A DNA stretch of 64,000 nucleotides from Methylobacterium sp. NMS14P (lineage in GTDB: Bacteria; Pseudomonadota; Alphaproteobacteria; Rhizobiales; Beijerinckiaceae). The notes below the pieces were generated by a model. The model had not been told where the DNA came from, searched no databases, and worked only from the letters and a program-made list of their open reading frames with translations. The position numbers were made by a program, and so were the translations under genes. Positions 16,543 to 26,554 of the stretch are shown piece after piece; positions within the stretch are counted from its first letter, which is position 1, and every line of letters starts with the position of its first letter. The DNA is taken from contig NZ_CP087106.1 of assembly GCF_028583545.1 (NCBI RefSeq), positions 868,001 to 932,000 of the forward strand. The letters are read 5' to 3'.

Positions 16543-17841
16543 TCAGGCGCCCAGCGCCTTCAGCACCGCCCGGGCGGCGCGCTCGCCGTCGAGCGTCGCC
16601 CCGCCGACCGTCATGGCGCCGCCGCCGGCCAGCGCCTCGCCGGCGAAGAACACGCGCCCGGCCACCGGCTCGCGCAGGCGGTCGCGGGCCGCGGCGTGGC
16701 CGGGGGCGGCGATGGAGTAGGAGCCCCGGGCGTGCGGGTCGGTCCACCAGCCGGCGAGGCGGCCCGCCTCGACGGCGCTGCGGGCGCCCCCGCCGAGGAC
16801 CGCGACGAGGCGCTCGGTGGCCAGCGCCACCGCCTCCGCCTCGCCGGCCCGGCACAGGTCCCGCGCGAGGTCGCCGCCGAGATTGGCCACCGCCAGGGAC
16901 CGGCCGAAGGGCTGCATCTCGAAGTAGATCGTCGGGCCGCCCGTCGCCACCGAGACCGCGTCGCCGAGGTCGGCCCCGTCGAGGCGCGCCGGGTCGAGGC
17001 GCAGGCCGATCTTGGTGTAGGCGCCCATCGACAGGCCGTCGAGCGCCGTCCGGGCGGCGTCCGGCAGGTCCGGCGTGAACCCCACGGCCCCGGCCTTCAG
17101 CACGCCGACCGGTACCGTGACGATGGCGGCGGCGGCCGCGATCGTGCCCCGCGCCGTCTCGACCCGGACCCCGCGACCCGACCAGTCGATCGCCCGCACG
17201 GGGCAGCCGAGGCTGACCGGCAGGTCGGCGAAGTGCCGCGCCACGAGGTCGCCGTAGCCGTCGATCCACAGGTCGGAGCCGGACCAGAGCCGGTCGTAGT
17301 CCACGGCCGAGACCCGCTCGGGATCCTCGCCGAGGGAGAGCCGGCTCAGGCCGGCCGCCGCCAGGGCGGCGTCGGGGCCGCCGGCCCGGGCCGCCTCCGC
17401 CAGGGACGGGTCGCCGTCCTTCGGGGCGAGCAGCGCGTCGAGGCCGGAGAAGCCCGCGCGCCGCTGCGACGCCTCCGCGGCGGTGGCCGGACGGCCGTCG
17501 ACGACGAGCCGGCGCGCCCAGCCGTCCTCGCGGGCGACGTGCGCCTCGGCCGCCCGGGCGATGGGCGCCCAGGGATTGCGCTCGGCCCAGTGGATGTACT
17601 CGGCGCCGGCGTCGAACCGGCACGCGGCGCCGAGCGCCCGGTCGGTGAAGGCGCGGCCGCCGATCCGGTCCCGGGACTCGACGAGAGTGACGCTCTGACC
17701 GGCCGCCCGCAGCAGCGCGGCGGCCGCGAGGCCGGCGGCCCCGGCGCCGACGACGACCACGGGTCCGCCGCCCGCCCGGGTCCGGACGGCCGGCATCGCC
17801 AGGAGGGGGGCGGCGAGAAGCGATCGACGGGTCGGTGTCAT
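16543..17841 (-). CDS. Tat-exported FAD-dependent amine oxidase
   Basis: 432 residues. The N terminus has a twin-arginine signal (TRRSLLAAPLLAM). The FAD-binding GAGAAGLAAAALLRAAG loop follows, then the RIGGRAFTD motif that contacts the cofactor, and the C-terminal AGEALAGGGAMTVGGATLDG, all typical of monoamine/polyamine-oxidase-like flavoproteins. The substrate is likely an amine oxidised in the periplasm with release of H2O2, but specificity cannot be told. It converges with the cyclase gene, with 22 bp between stops. Confidence 0.85.
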   Translation of the reverse strand: MTPTRRSLLAAPLLAMPAVRTRAGGGPVVVVGAGAAGLAAAALLRAAGQSVTLVESRDRIGGRAFTDRALGAACRFDAGAEYIHWAERNPWAPIARAAEAHVAREDGWARRLVVDGRPATAAEASQRRAGFSGLDALLAPKDGDPSLAEAARAGGPDAALAAAGLSRLSLGEDPERVSAVDYDRLWSGSDLWIDGYGDLVARHFADLPVSLGCPVRAIDWSGRGVRVETARGTIAAAAAIVTVPVGVLKAGAVGFTPDLPDAARTALDGLSMGAYTKIGLRLDPARLDGADLGDAVSVATGGPTIYFEMQPFGRSLAVANLGGDLARDLCRAGEAEAVALATERLVAVLGGGARSAVEAGRLAGWWTDPHARGSYSIAAPGHAAARDRLREPVAGRVFFAGEALAGGGAMTVGGATLDGERAARAVLKALGA

Positions 17842-17903
17842 GGGCGCGCCCGCTCGGAACCGTCCGGAGGCGTCGCCTCCCGCGCCCGGGCCGGGGCGGC
17901 GCG

Positions 17904-18188
17904 CTAGCCGCGCGCGCCCTGGGGGCCCGAACGCTTCTCCATCATGGCCTTGACCTGCATCAGCTGGTCCCAGACCTGGCCCGGCGAGGTGCCGAAGAAG
18001 TCGAAGCCGGCGGCGATGCCCCAGTAGATGCCGAAGCAGATGAACGGCACGAGCACCCAGGCGAGCACCTCCTCGCCGCGGCGGCGCCGCTGGCGACGCC
18101 GGCGCCGCTCCTCCCGCCGGGTGAGCTTCTTGGGGGGCGCCGGCTGCCCGACGGGGGACAGGGGTCCCTCGTGCAGATTGTCAGTCAT
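17904..18188 (-). CDS. Hypothetical single-pass membrane protein with Arg-rich loop
   Basis: 94 residues: a polar Pro-rich N terminus, a dense run of arginines at about 23-38, one hydrophobic helix (about 42-62) and a soluble tail. No family recognised. It lies 62 bp downstream of the amine-oxidase start on the same strand and may precede that gene in one transcript. Confidence 0.55.
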   Translation of the reverse strand: MTDNLHEGPLSPVGQPAPPKKLTRREERRRRRQRRRRGEEVLAWVLVPFICFGIYWGIAAGFDFFGTSPGQVWDQLMQVKAMMEKRSGPQGARG

Positions 18189-18280
18189 CGGGCGCCTCCT
18201 CGCCGCGGCGCATGCGCGTCGCGGCGGTCATAGACCGGCGCCCCCCGCGTGCGGAAGGCCGCCGGCCGCCATGCACACCA

Positions 18281-20767
<2,487 letters not shown>

Positions 20768-20805
20768 AGCTGGCCTCTGTCCTTCGTGCCTACCGCGAGC
20801 GGCGC

Positions 20806-21207
20806 CTATTTCTTTTCCATAACGCACTGGAGAGGATGTTGGTGTTTGCGTGCGAAGTCCATGACCTGCGTCACCTTGGTCTCGGCCACCTCGTAGGTGA
20901 AGACCCCGCACTCGCCGACCCCGTTCTGATGCACGTGCATCATGATCTGGTAGGCGTCCTCGTGGCTCTTGTTGAAGAACCGCTCGACCACCAGGACCAC
21001 GAACTCCATCGGCGTATAGTCGTCGTTCAGAAGGAGTACCCGGTACAGGCTCGGCCGTTTCGTTCGCGGCTTCGTGCGCGTGATGATCGCGGTGTTGGAC
21101 CGGTCGTCGCCCCCCGGCGCGCGCGAACCGGATGCCGTGACCGCGACACGCGCCGGCCGGTGCTCCCTCGTCGAACTCGCGGTGCCCTGCATGGGGACCT
21201 GTGTCAT
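20806..21207 (-). CDS. clpS: ATP-dependent Clp protease adaptor ClpS
   Basis: 133 residues. The ClpS core is clear: [20 protein letters not shown] with the N-degron-binding Asn-Asp-Asp and Met residues, [24 protein letters not shown], and the [12 protein letters not shown] strand before the C-terminal helix. The ~50 residues before the core are polar and probably flexible. ATG 21207 has AAGGGA about 14 bases upstream; an internal ATG five codons later is possible. ClpS delivers proteins with bulky N-terminal residues to ClpA, encoded next. Confidence 0.95.
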   Translation of the reverse strand: MTQVPMQGTASSTREHRPARVAVTASGSRAPGGDDRSNTAIITRTKPRTKRPSLYRVLLLNDDYTPMEFVVLVVERFFNKSHEDAYQIMMHVHQNGVGECGVFTYEVAETKVTQVMDFARKHQHPLQCVMEKK

Positions 21208-21397
21208 GTGCGTCGAACCGATCCCTTGCTCGGAGCGGGCGCCGCCGGCCCTGACGGCCGATCCTGATCCTGGCCTGCCGGGAGCAGCGCTCAGCTCCGC
21301 GGCGGTTAATCTACAGACGGTGAGCCGACTTCGCCAGACGCCTGTGCGCACTTGTCCGCCCTGCACGACGCGTCCCCGGCGCATGACCGCCGGCCCG

Positions 21398-21757
21398 CTA
21401 GCGCGCCGGGCCGGGTCGGGCCGGGGCCGGGGCCGGGGCGGCCAGCGGTTCCGCCTTCGGCCGCAGCAGCGCGCCGGTCAGGCCCAGCATCGCGTCGCCG
21501 GCGGCGGCGGAGCGGGCCGCGGCGCGCTCCCCGGCCCGGTGCAGGTACGCGGTCTGCACCGCCAGGATCTCGGTCGGACTGCGGGCCGCCGCCAGCGCGC
21601 CCCAGGTGGCACCGAGATCGTCGAGGGCCTTCTTGCACGTGTCGAGATACTCGATGCCGAGGGTCTGGGCCGCCCGGCTCGCGATCCCGAACCGCCGCAG
21701 GGGCGTGCCGAACCCGGACACGGCCGGGCTCAGGGGGAGGGCAGGGGGTCTCTGCAT
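21398..21757 (-). CDS. Phasin-family protein
   Basis: 119 residues. The helical core (about 20-100) has the Phasin_2 pattern: [29 protein letters not shown], then [15 protein letters not shown]. Phasins coat polyhydroxyalkanoate granules, though small paralogues can have other roles. The C terminus is a Pro/Ala tail. CGGAG lies about 9 bases before ATG 21757. Confidence 0.75.
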   Translation of the reverse strand: MQRPPALPLSPAVSGFGTPLRRFGIASRAAQTLGIEYLDTCKKALDDLGATWGALAAARSPTEILAVQTAYLHRAGERAAARSAAAGDAMLGLTGALLRPKAEPLAAPAPAPARPGPAR

Positions 21758-22091
21758 TGCCGATCTCCGGACCGCCGCCGAACCGGCCGGCCGTCCGCGA
21801 CCGGCCGTTTCGGATCGCCGCGAGAGTGTGCGGCACGACAGCCAGCGTCAAGCTCGGGTCGGTAAGAGCGCCGACCGTAGCCGGCAAGGGATGGCCGGCC
21901 GGCGACAACGGGGCGAGGGCGGCCGGTAAACGATGGCGGGGACGACACGATCCGGCATCCGCCGCGATCGCATTAACGGGCCTGTAACTGCACTTGCCTA
22001 ACTCTCCACTGATGCAGCGGGGCCACGCGATCGGCGGGAGGCTCCGCAGGGGATACGACCGGCCAGTACCGGTCTCGCGAGGCAATCAGGC
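21758..22091. promoter_or_regulatory. Divergent promoter region phasin / D,D-carboxypeptidase
   Basis: 334 bp with no credible gene. Near 21972-21986 it reads TTAA-N7-GTAA, a one-mismatch version of the alphaproteobacterial CtrA box, about 105 bp before the D,D-carboxypeptidase start; CtrA control is only a possibility. Confidence 0.35.
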
Positions 22092-23561
22092 GTGATGCGT
22101 AGCGTAGTAGGCCGCTCCCGGACGATTCCAGCGCTCCCGGCCGCGATCCTGGCCGCCGCCGTCCTGACGGCCCTGGCCTCACCGGCCGAGGCCCGGCGCG
22201 GCCGGCACCACCACGCCCGCGCCGGCGGCGGCTACAACCCGCCCTACGCGGCGATGGTCGTGGACGTGAAGAGCGGCAAGACCCTGCACGCGGTGAACGA
22301 GGACGCCCTGCGGCATCCGGCCTCGATCACCAAGGTGATGACGCTCTACCTGCTGTTCGAGCAGATGGAGCGGGGCAAGTTCGCCCTCGATTCCGACCTG
22401 ACCATCTCGGCCCACGCCGCCGCCCAGGCGCCGTCGAAGCTCGGCCTGCGCCCCGGCCAGACCATCACGGTCGAGGACGCCATCAAGGCGATCGTGACGA
22501 AGTCGGCGAACGACGTCGCCTGCGCCATCGGCGAGAACATCGCCGGCTCCGAGGAGCGCTTCGCCCAGATGATGACCGCGAAGGCCCACGCCCTCGGCAT
22601 GAGCCGGACGCACTACGCCAACGCCTCGGGCCTTCCCGACCCTGAGCAGCTGACCACCGCCCGCGACCTGACCGTGCTCGCCCGGGCGGTGCAGGACCGC
22701 TTCCCCCACTATTACCGCTATTTCCAGACCCGGTCCTTCGCGTTCCGCGGCCGGGTGATCGGCAACCACAACCACCTGCTGGGCAACGTGCAGGGCGTGG
22801 ACGGGATCAAGACCGGCTACACCCGCGATTCCGGCTTCAACCTGATGACCGCCGCGAAGTCCGAGGGCCGCCAGATCGTGGCGATCGTGCTGGGCGGCAA
22901 GTCCGGCGCGGGCCGCGACCGCATCATGGCCGACCTCGTCCGCTCCAGCCTGCCGCGCGCCTATGCCGGCGCCCGGATCTCGGCGCCGGTCACCGAGGTC
23001 GCCGAGCGTGCCCGCCCGGCGGTGGTCGCCGACGCGGTCTCGCGGACCCGCACGCAGGTCGCCTCCGCGGACGACGAGGACGTCGAGACCACCGGCACCA
23101 CCGGCGAGCCCCTCGACCTGTCCCCGTCCAAGACGACGACGCCGGGCGGCACCTGGAAGCCGGGCCCGCAGGGGATCCCGAAGGCGGCCCAGGCCTATGC
23201 CGGCGGCGGCAACGCCCAGCCGCCCTTCCCGGGCGCGTCCAAGTCCACGGCCCGGGTGGCCTCCCTCGAGCGCGACGAGCCGCCGAAGGCGGTCTCGGGC
23301 GCCCGCGTCGTCCCGACCGCCTGGGTCATCCAGCTCGGCGCCATGGACGACGAGGCCAAGGCCCGCTCGATGCTCTCGGAGGCGCGCGCCAAGGTCGGCG
23401 GCAGCCTGTCGAAGGCCGCCCCCTACACGGTCAAGGTCGAGCACGGCGGCACCACGCTGTTCCGCGCCCGCTTCTCGGGCTTCGCCGAGCAGGATTCCGC
23501 CCAGGAGGCCTGCACGGCCCTGAAGCGCAGCGGCTTCAGCTGCTTCGCCACCCGGAGCTGA
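22092..23561 (+). CDS. D-alanyl-D-alanine carboxypeptidase (PBP5/6 type) with C-terminal SPOR domain
   Basis: 489 residues. A signal peptide (to about residue 35) precedes a peptidase S11 domain with the three penicillin-binding motifs: S78-x-x-K81 (SITK), S138-A-N140 and K240-T-G. After a long Pro/Thr-rich linker (about 295-400) a SPOR domain (about 405-489, starting AWVIQLGAMDDEAKA) should bind denuded glycan at the division site. This fusion is common in Rhizobiales, where it trims pentapeptides in the periplasm. The start is GTG 22092 or the next codon ATG 22095; the ribosome-binding site is weak for both. Confidence 0.92.
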   Translation: MMRSVVGRSRTIPALPAAILAAAVLTALASPAEARRGRHHHARAGGGYNPPYAAMVVDVKSGKTLHAVNEDALRHPASITKVMTLYLLFEQMERGKFALDSDLTISAHAAAQAPSKLGLRPGQTITVEDAIKAIVTKSANDVACAIGENIAGSEERFAQMMTAKAHALGMSRTHYANASGLPDPEQLTTARDLTVLARAVQDRFPHYYRYFQTRSFAFRGRVIGNHNHLLGNVQGVDGIKTGYTRDSGFNLMTAAKSEGRQIVAIVLGGKSGAGRDRIMADLVRSSLPRAYAGARISAPVTEVAERARPAVVADAVSRTRTQVASADDEDVETTGTTGEPLDLSPSKTTTPGGTWKPGPQGIPKAAQAYAGGGNAQPPFPGASKSTARVASLERDEPPKAVSGARVVPTAWVIQLGAMDDEAKARSMLSEARAKVGGSLSKAAPYTVKVEHGGTTLFRARFSGFAEQDSAQEACTALKRSGFSCFATRS

Positions 23562-23567
23562 GGCCCG

Positions 23568-23628
23568 CGAGACCCGCCGGCGCGCCCGCGCGCCGAGTTT
23601 CGAGACCCACCGGCGCGCCCGCGCGCCG
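23568..23628. repeat. Two 28-bp direct repeats with internal palindrome
   Basis: CGAGACCC(G/A)CCGGCGCGCC plus CGCGCGCCG occurs at 23568-23595 and 23601-23628 with one difference. Each copy can fold into GGCGCGC / GCGCGCC. The pair lies between two convergent genes, so the hairpins could stop transcription in both directions. Confidence 0.55.
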
Positions 23629-23699
23629 GATACGGAACGGCCGCGACCGAGTTCGCCCGCGGCCGACGATCGGTATCTCTCTGACAACGCGCGTGGAGT

Positions 23700-24461
23700 T
23701 CAGCGATGTCGGTTCAGAAGCCTGTCCCGGGCCGCGTTGACGCGCGCCGCTCCCTCGGCGCTGCCCCCCTGGTCGGGGTGGGCGCGCTTCATGAGAGACC
23801 GGTGGGCCGACCGGATCTCCTCAGCGGTCGCCCCGCGCTGAAGCCCCAGGACCTCGTACGCCTCCTCCTGCGTCATCGTCCCTGGGTGCGGCGGACGGCG
23901 CGGCCGCGGGTCGCGATCGCCCTCAGCGTCTACACGCCATCCGGGCGCCCGGCGGTCGAGATACGGCTCTAGCAGGGCGGCGCCCGCGGCGTCGCGGATG
24001 CGGCAGAGCCGGAGCAGCTCGACCACGGCCCCGGTGGGCATGGCGTCGAGCCACGCGCCGGCGCCCGGCCCCGCGATGACGCGGCCGGTGCGCAGGCTGC
24101 CGTCCGGGCGCAGGAGGGCGTCGATCAGGACCGTGCGGAAGCGGTGATCCTGCGGGTCGCGCGGGCGCTCGCCGGATCCCGGCCGGATCAGGCGGCGCAG
24201 CCGCGCGGTCATGGCGGCCTGACCCTCGATCATCCAGACGCCGCTGAGTCCGAGCAGGGCCGCGAGGACGAAATTCCCGCGCAGGAGCAGGAACCCCGCG
24301 GCGAGCAGCGCGAAGGCGCCGAAGGTCGGCAGCCGCGCGCGCCCGAGGGCGGCGCCGAGGGCTGCCCGGAAACCGCGCCGGAGCCGGCGGCCGAGGCCGC
24401 CCGAGTTCTTCGAGAGCCACCACAGGGTCAGGCAGGCGAGCAGGCCGGCGAACAGCGCCAT
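23700..24461 (-). CDS. Membrane-anchored J-domain (DnaJ-like) protein
   Basis: 253 residues. It has hydrophobic segments near the N terminus (about 1-15) and at about 47-78. A soluble part follows, then a C-terminal J domain (about 197-253) with the HPD triad in KRAHPDQGG and the leading TQEEAYEVLGLQRGATAEEI. A J domain at the extreme C terminus after membrane helices resembles the Pam18/TIM14-like arrangement of alphaproteobacterial membrane co-chaperones that recruit DnaK. It is followed upstream on the same strand by a small secreted protein and an HtrA protease (gaps of 3 bp and an overlap), so the three form an operon for envelope proteostasis. Confidence 0.8.
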   Translation of the reverse strand: MALFAGLLACLTLWWLSKNSGGLGRRLRRGFRAALGAALGRARLPTFGAFALLAAGFLLLRGNFVLAALLGLSGVWMIEGQAAMTARLRRLIRPGSGERPRDPQDHRFRTVLIDALLRPDGSLRTGRVIAGPGAGAWLDAMPTGAVVELLRLCRIRDAAGAALLEPYLDRRAPGWRVDAEGDRDPRPRRPPHPGTMTQEEAYEVLGLQRGATAEEIRSAHRSLMKRAHPDQGGSAEGAARVNAARDRLLNRHR

Positions 24462-24464
24462 CGC

Positions 24465-24725
24465 TCAGCGCCGCGCGCCGTAGAGGGCCGACGCGCTCCC
24501 GCCGATCTGGATGCTCGTCCCGTCGCCGAGATCGATGTGGCCCGGCCGAGGCGGCCTCGGCGGGCGGGTCGCGGCGTCGCAGCCGGGCTGCGGCGGCAGG
24601 CGCACGCCCTCGGGGAGGTTCTCCGGGCAGAGGCGCGCGCGCGTGGGCGCCTCGCCGGCCCGCGCGGCGCCGGCGAGAAGGATCAGGGGCAGGAGCAGAG
24701 GCAGGAGGAGGGTCGGGCGCGTCAT
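24465..24725 (-). CDS. Small secreted hypothetical protein
   Basis: 86 residues. A signal peptide of Leu-rich type (about 1-23, ending GAARAG) precedes a short mature chain with two cysteines and a Pro/Arg-rich middle, ending SIQIGGSASALYGARR. No family recognised. It overlaps the protease gene by 4 bp and precedes the J-domain gene by 3 bp, so it is translationally linked to both. Confidence 0.6.
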   Translation of the reverse strand: MTRPTLLLPLLLPLILLAGAARAGEAPTRARLCPENLPEGVRLPPQPGCDAATRPPRPPRPGHIDLGDGTSIQIGGSASALYGARR

Positions 24726-25852
24726 CGCCGGTTCTCCGCGACCTCGGCGGTGGTGACGCGCACCTGCCGGATCCGGCCGTCGCGCTCGACCTTGAGGGTC
24801 ACGCCGGCGCCGAGGCCGGCTTCCTCGATGGCCGCGGTCAGGTCCGCGAGGCGGTGGACCGGGCGATCGTTGGCCTCGACGATCACGTCGCCGATGTCGC
24901 CCGTCTGCGGGTCGACGCCGCGCAGCCCGGCCTGCGCGGCCGGGGAGCCGGGCAGCACCCGGACGATCACCACGCCGTCGATGCCGAGCCGCGCGGTGGC
25001 GGCCTCCTGGGCGGCGATGATGCCGATGCCGGGATTGCGCACCCGGCCGGCCTTGATCAGCTCCGGCACGATCCGGTTCACCACGTCGACGGGGATCGCG
25101 AAGCCGATACCGGCGCTGGCGCCGGACGGCGACACGATGGCGGTGTTGACGCCGATCAGCCGGCCCGCGGAATCGAGGAGCGGGCCGCCGGAATTGCCGG
25201 GGTTGATCGCCGCGTCCGTCTGGATGACGCCGGACACTTCGCGGCCCTCGCTCGTCGGCATGCGCCGCCGCACCGCGCTGATGACCCCGGTCGTCAGCGT
25301 GTGGTCGAGGCCGAACGGGTTGCCGATGGCGAAGGCCGCCTGACCGACCTTGAGATCGGCCGAGGTACCGATCGCCAGCGGCGGCGGCATGCGGCGCACC
25401 CGCCCGAGCTGCAGGACCGCGAGGTCGTAGGACGGCGCCATCCCGACGAGGGTCGCGGGCACGACCTCGCCGTCGCTCATCCGGACCGAGACCGAGCCGC
25501 CGCTCTGCGCGGCGTTCTGCACGACGTGGGTGTTGGTGACGATGTGGCCGGCGCCGTCCCAGACGAAGCCGGTGCCGGTCTGCGTCCCGCCCTGCTCGCC
25601 GCCCTGGTCGTCGAGGTCGAGGAGGTCGCGGTTCTGCGCAGCGCCCTGCGCGAAAACGTGAACGACGGACGGGCTCGCGCGCTCGAACAGCGCCACCGTC
25701 GAGGCCTCGGCCGGCGCCAGATCGCCGCGGGCCGTGACCGCCCGGGGCGTGTCGGCCGCGTAGAGCAGAAGCTGCAGGTAGGGCTGGGCGACGTAGAGCG
25801 CCAGCAGGACCAGGACCGCGGCGAGGACGAGGCGCACGGTACGATCCGGCAC
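24722..25852 (-). CDS. HtrA/DegP-like trypsin-type serine protease with one PDZ domain
   Basis: 376 residues. One N-terminal membrane segment (about 6-28) anchors a periplasmic protease domain with the catalytic triad His in IVTNTHVV, Asp in SYDLAVLQ and Ser in INPGNSGGPL. A single PDZ domain (about 275-370) follows, as in DegS-type rather than DegP-type proteins. The start is GTG 25852 with CGGAG 7-8 bases upstream; a longer frame to 25945 lacks support. The first gene of a three-gene operon with the secreted protein and the J-domain protein; likely an envelope quality-control protease. Confidence 0.88.
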   Translation of the reverse strand: MPDRTVRLVLAAVLVLLALYVAQPYLQLLLYAADTPRAVTARGDLAPAEASTVALFERASPSVVHVFAQGAAQNRDLLDLDDQGGEQGGTQTGTGFVWDGAGHIVTNTHVVQNAAQSGGSVSVRMSDGEVVPATLVGMAPSYDLAVLQLGRVRRMPPPLAIGTSADLKVGQAAFAIGNPFGLDHTLTTGVISAVRRRMPTSEGREVSGVIQTDAAINPGNSGGPLLDSAGRLIGVNTAIVSPSGASAGIGFAIPVDVVNRIVPELIKAGRVRNPGIGIIAAQEAATARLGIDGVVIVRVLPGSPAAQAGLRGVDPQTGDIGDVIVEANDRPVHRLADLTAAIEEAGLGAGVTLKVERDGRIRQVRVTTAEVAENRR

Positions 25853-26268
25853 GGGTGGCTCCGAGAGAGAAGCGCGCGGGCAGGCCCGCGGCGGGCGGAG
25901 CCTTAAGTGCGCGTTCAGGATCGGGGCGTCAACACAGAGGGGCACCGCCGCCGACGGGCTCCTGACGTGTTCTGGCGCACGGCGGCGACCGGCGCAAACT
26001 GGCTAACGGAATGGTCATCATTCAGGAGCCACAATTCTCGCAAGTCCAAGTCAGCTCAGTCGCGCTCAATACGGACATGGAACACCGAACCGCGCCCGGG
26101 CTCGTGCCTCGGCACCGGATGCTGGTTTCGGAAACCGCCCGAATTGATCGCAAAGCTGCCGCAGAGATGCTTGCATTGACGCCCAGACCACCGATCGCCG
26201 CAGCCCCTCGGCAGAGCCCGGCGGCGGCGGTCTGAACGGTCCAAAACGGTTCGGAAGGACGAGTACCC
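25853..26268. other. Intergenic region of lower GC, possible short ORF
   Basis: 416 bp. A plus-strand frame 26011-26235 (74 codons, ATG, weak upstream ACGGA) would encode a polar protein without recognisable family; coding is possible but unsupported. The rest probably holds the divergent promoters of the protease operon and the small gene at 26269. Confidence 0.35.
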
Positions 26269-26484
26269 ATGGAAACCGAAGCTCTGGAACGGCCCGCGGA
26301 TCTGACGATCTGGCGCACGGCCCCGGCGAGCGCCCCGCTCGCGCAGCCCGAGCGCTACCGGACTCTGCGGGAGGCGATCGCCGCCGCGGCCGGCGCCCTG
26401 GCCGACCCGGCCAAGCAGCCCTGGATCATCACCGAAGAGGGCGAGATCCTCTCGCCGAACTGGATCCGCACCTACCTGAACTGA
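26269..26484 (+). CDS. Hypothetical small protein
   Basis: 71 residues, METEALERPADLTIW at the start and ILSPNWIRTYLN at the end. GGAAGGACG upstream of ATG 26269 is a good ribosome-binding site. No membrane segment; the fold is probably helical. The ending ILSPNWIR suggests a compact domain, but no family is recognised. It converges with the SMC gene downstream. Confidence 0.6.
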   Translation: METEALERPADLTIWRTAPASAPLAQPERYRTLREAIAAAAGALADPAKQPWIITEEGEILSPNWIRTYLN

Positions 26485-26554
26485 CGATCGATCACCCGGA
26501 GAACGGGGATACCGGGGACGGCGGCGCGAAGCCCCGCTCCGGTACCCCGCGGGC

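Noticed and set aside
26011..26235. 74-codon ORF in the gap after the HtrA gene
   Set aside because: Start and composition are weak and no family is seen; mentioned in the intergenic entry rather than called.
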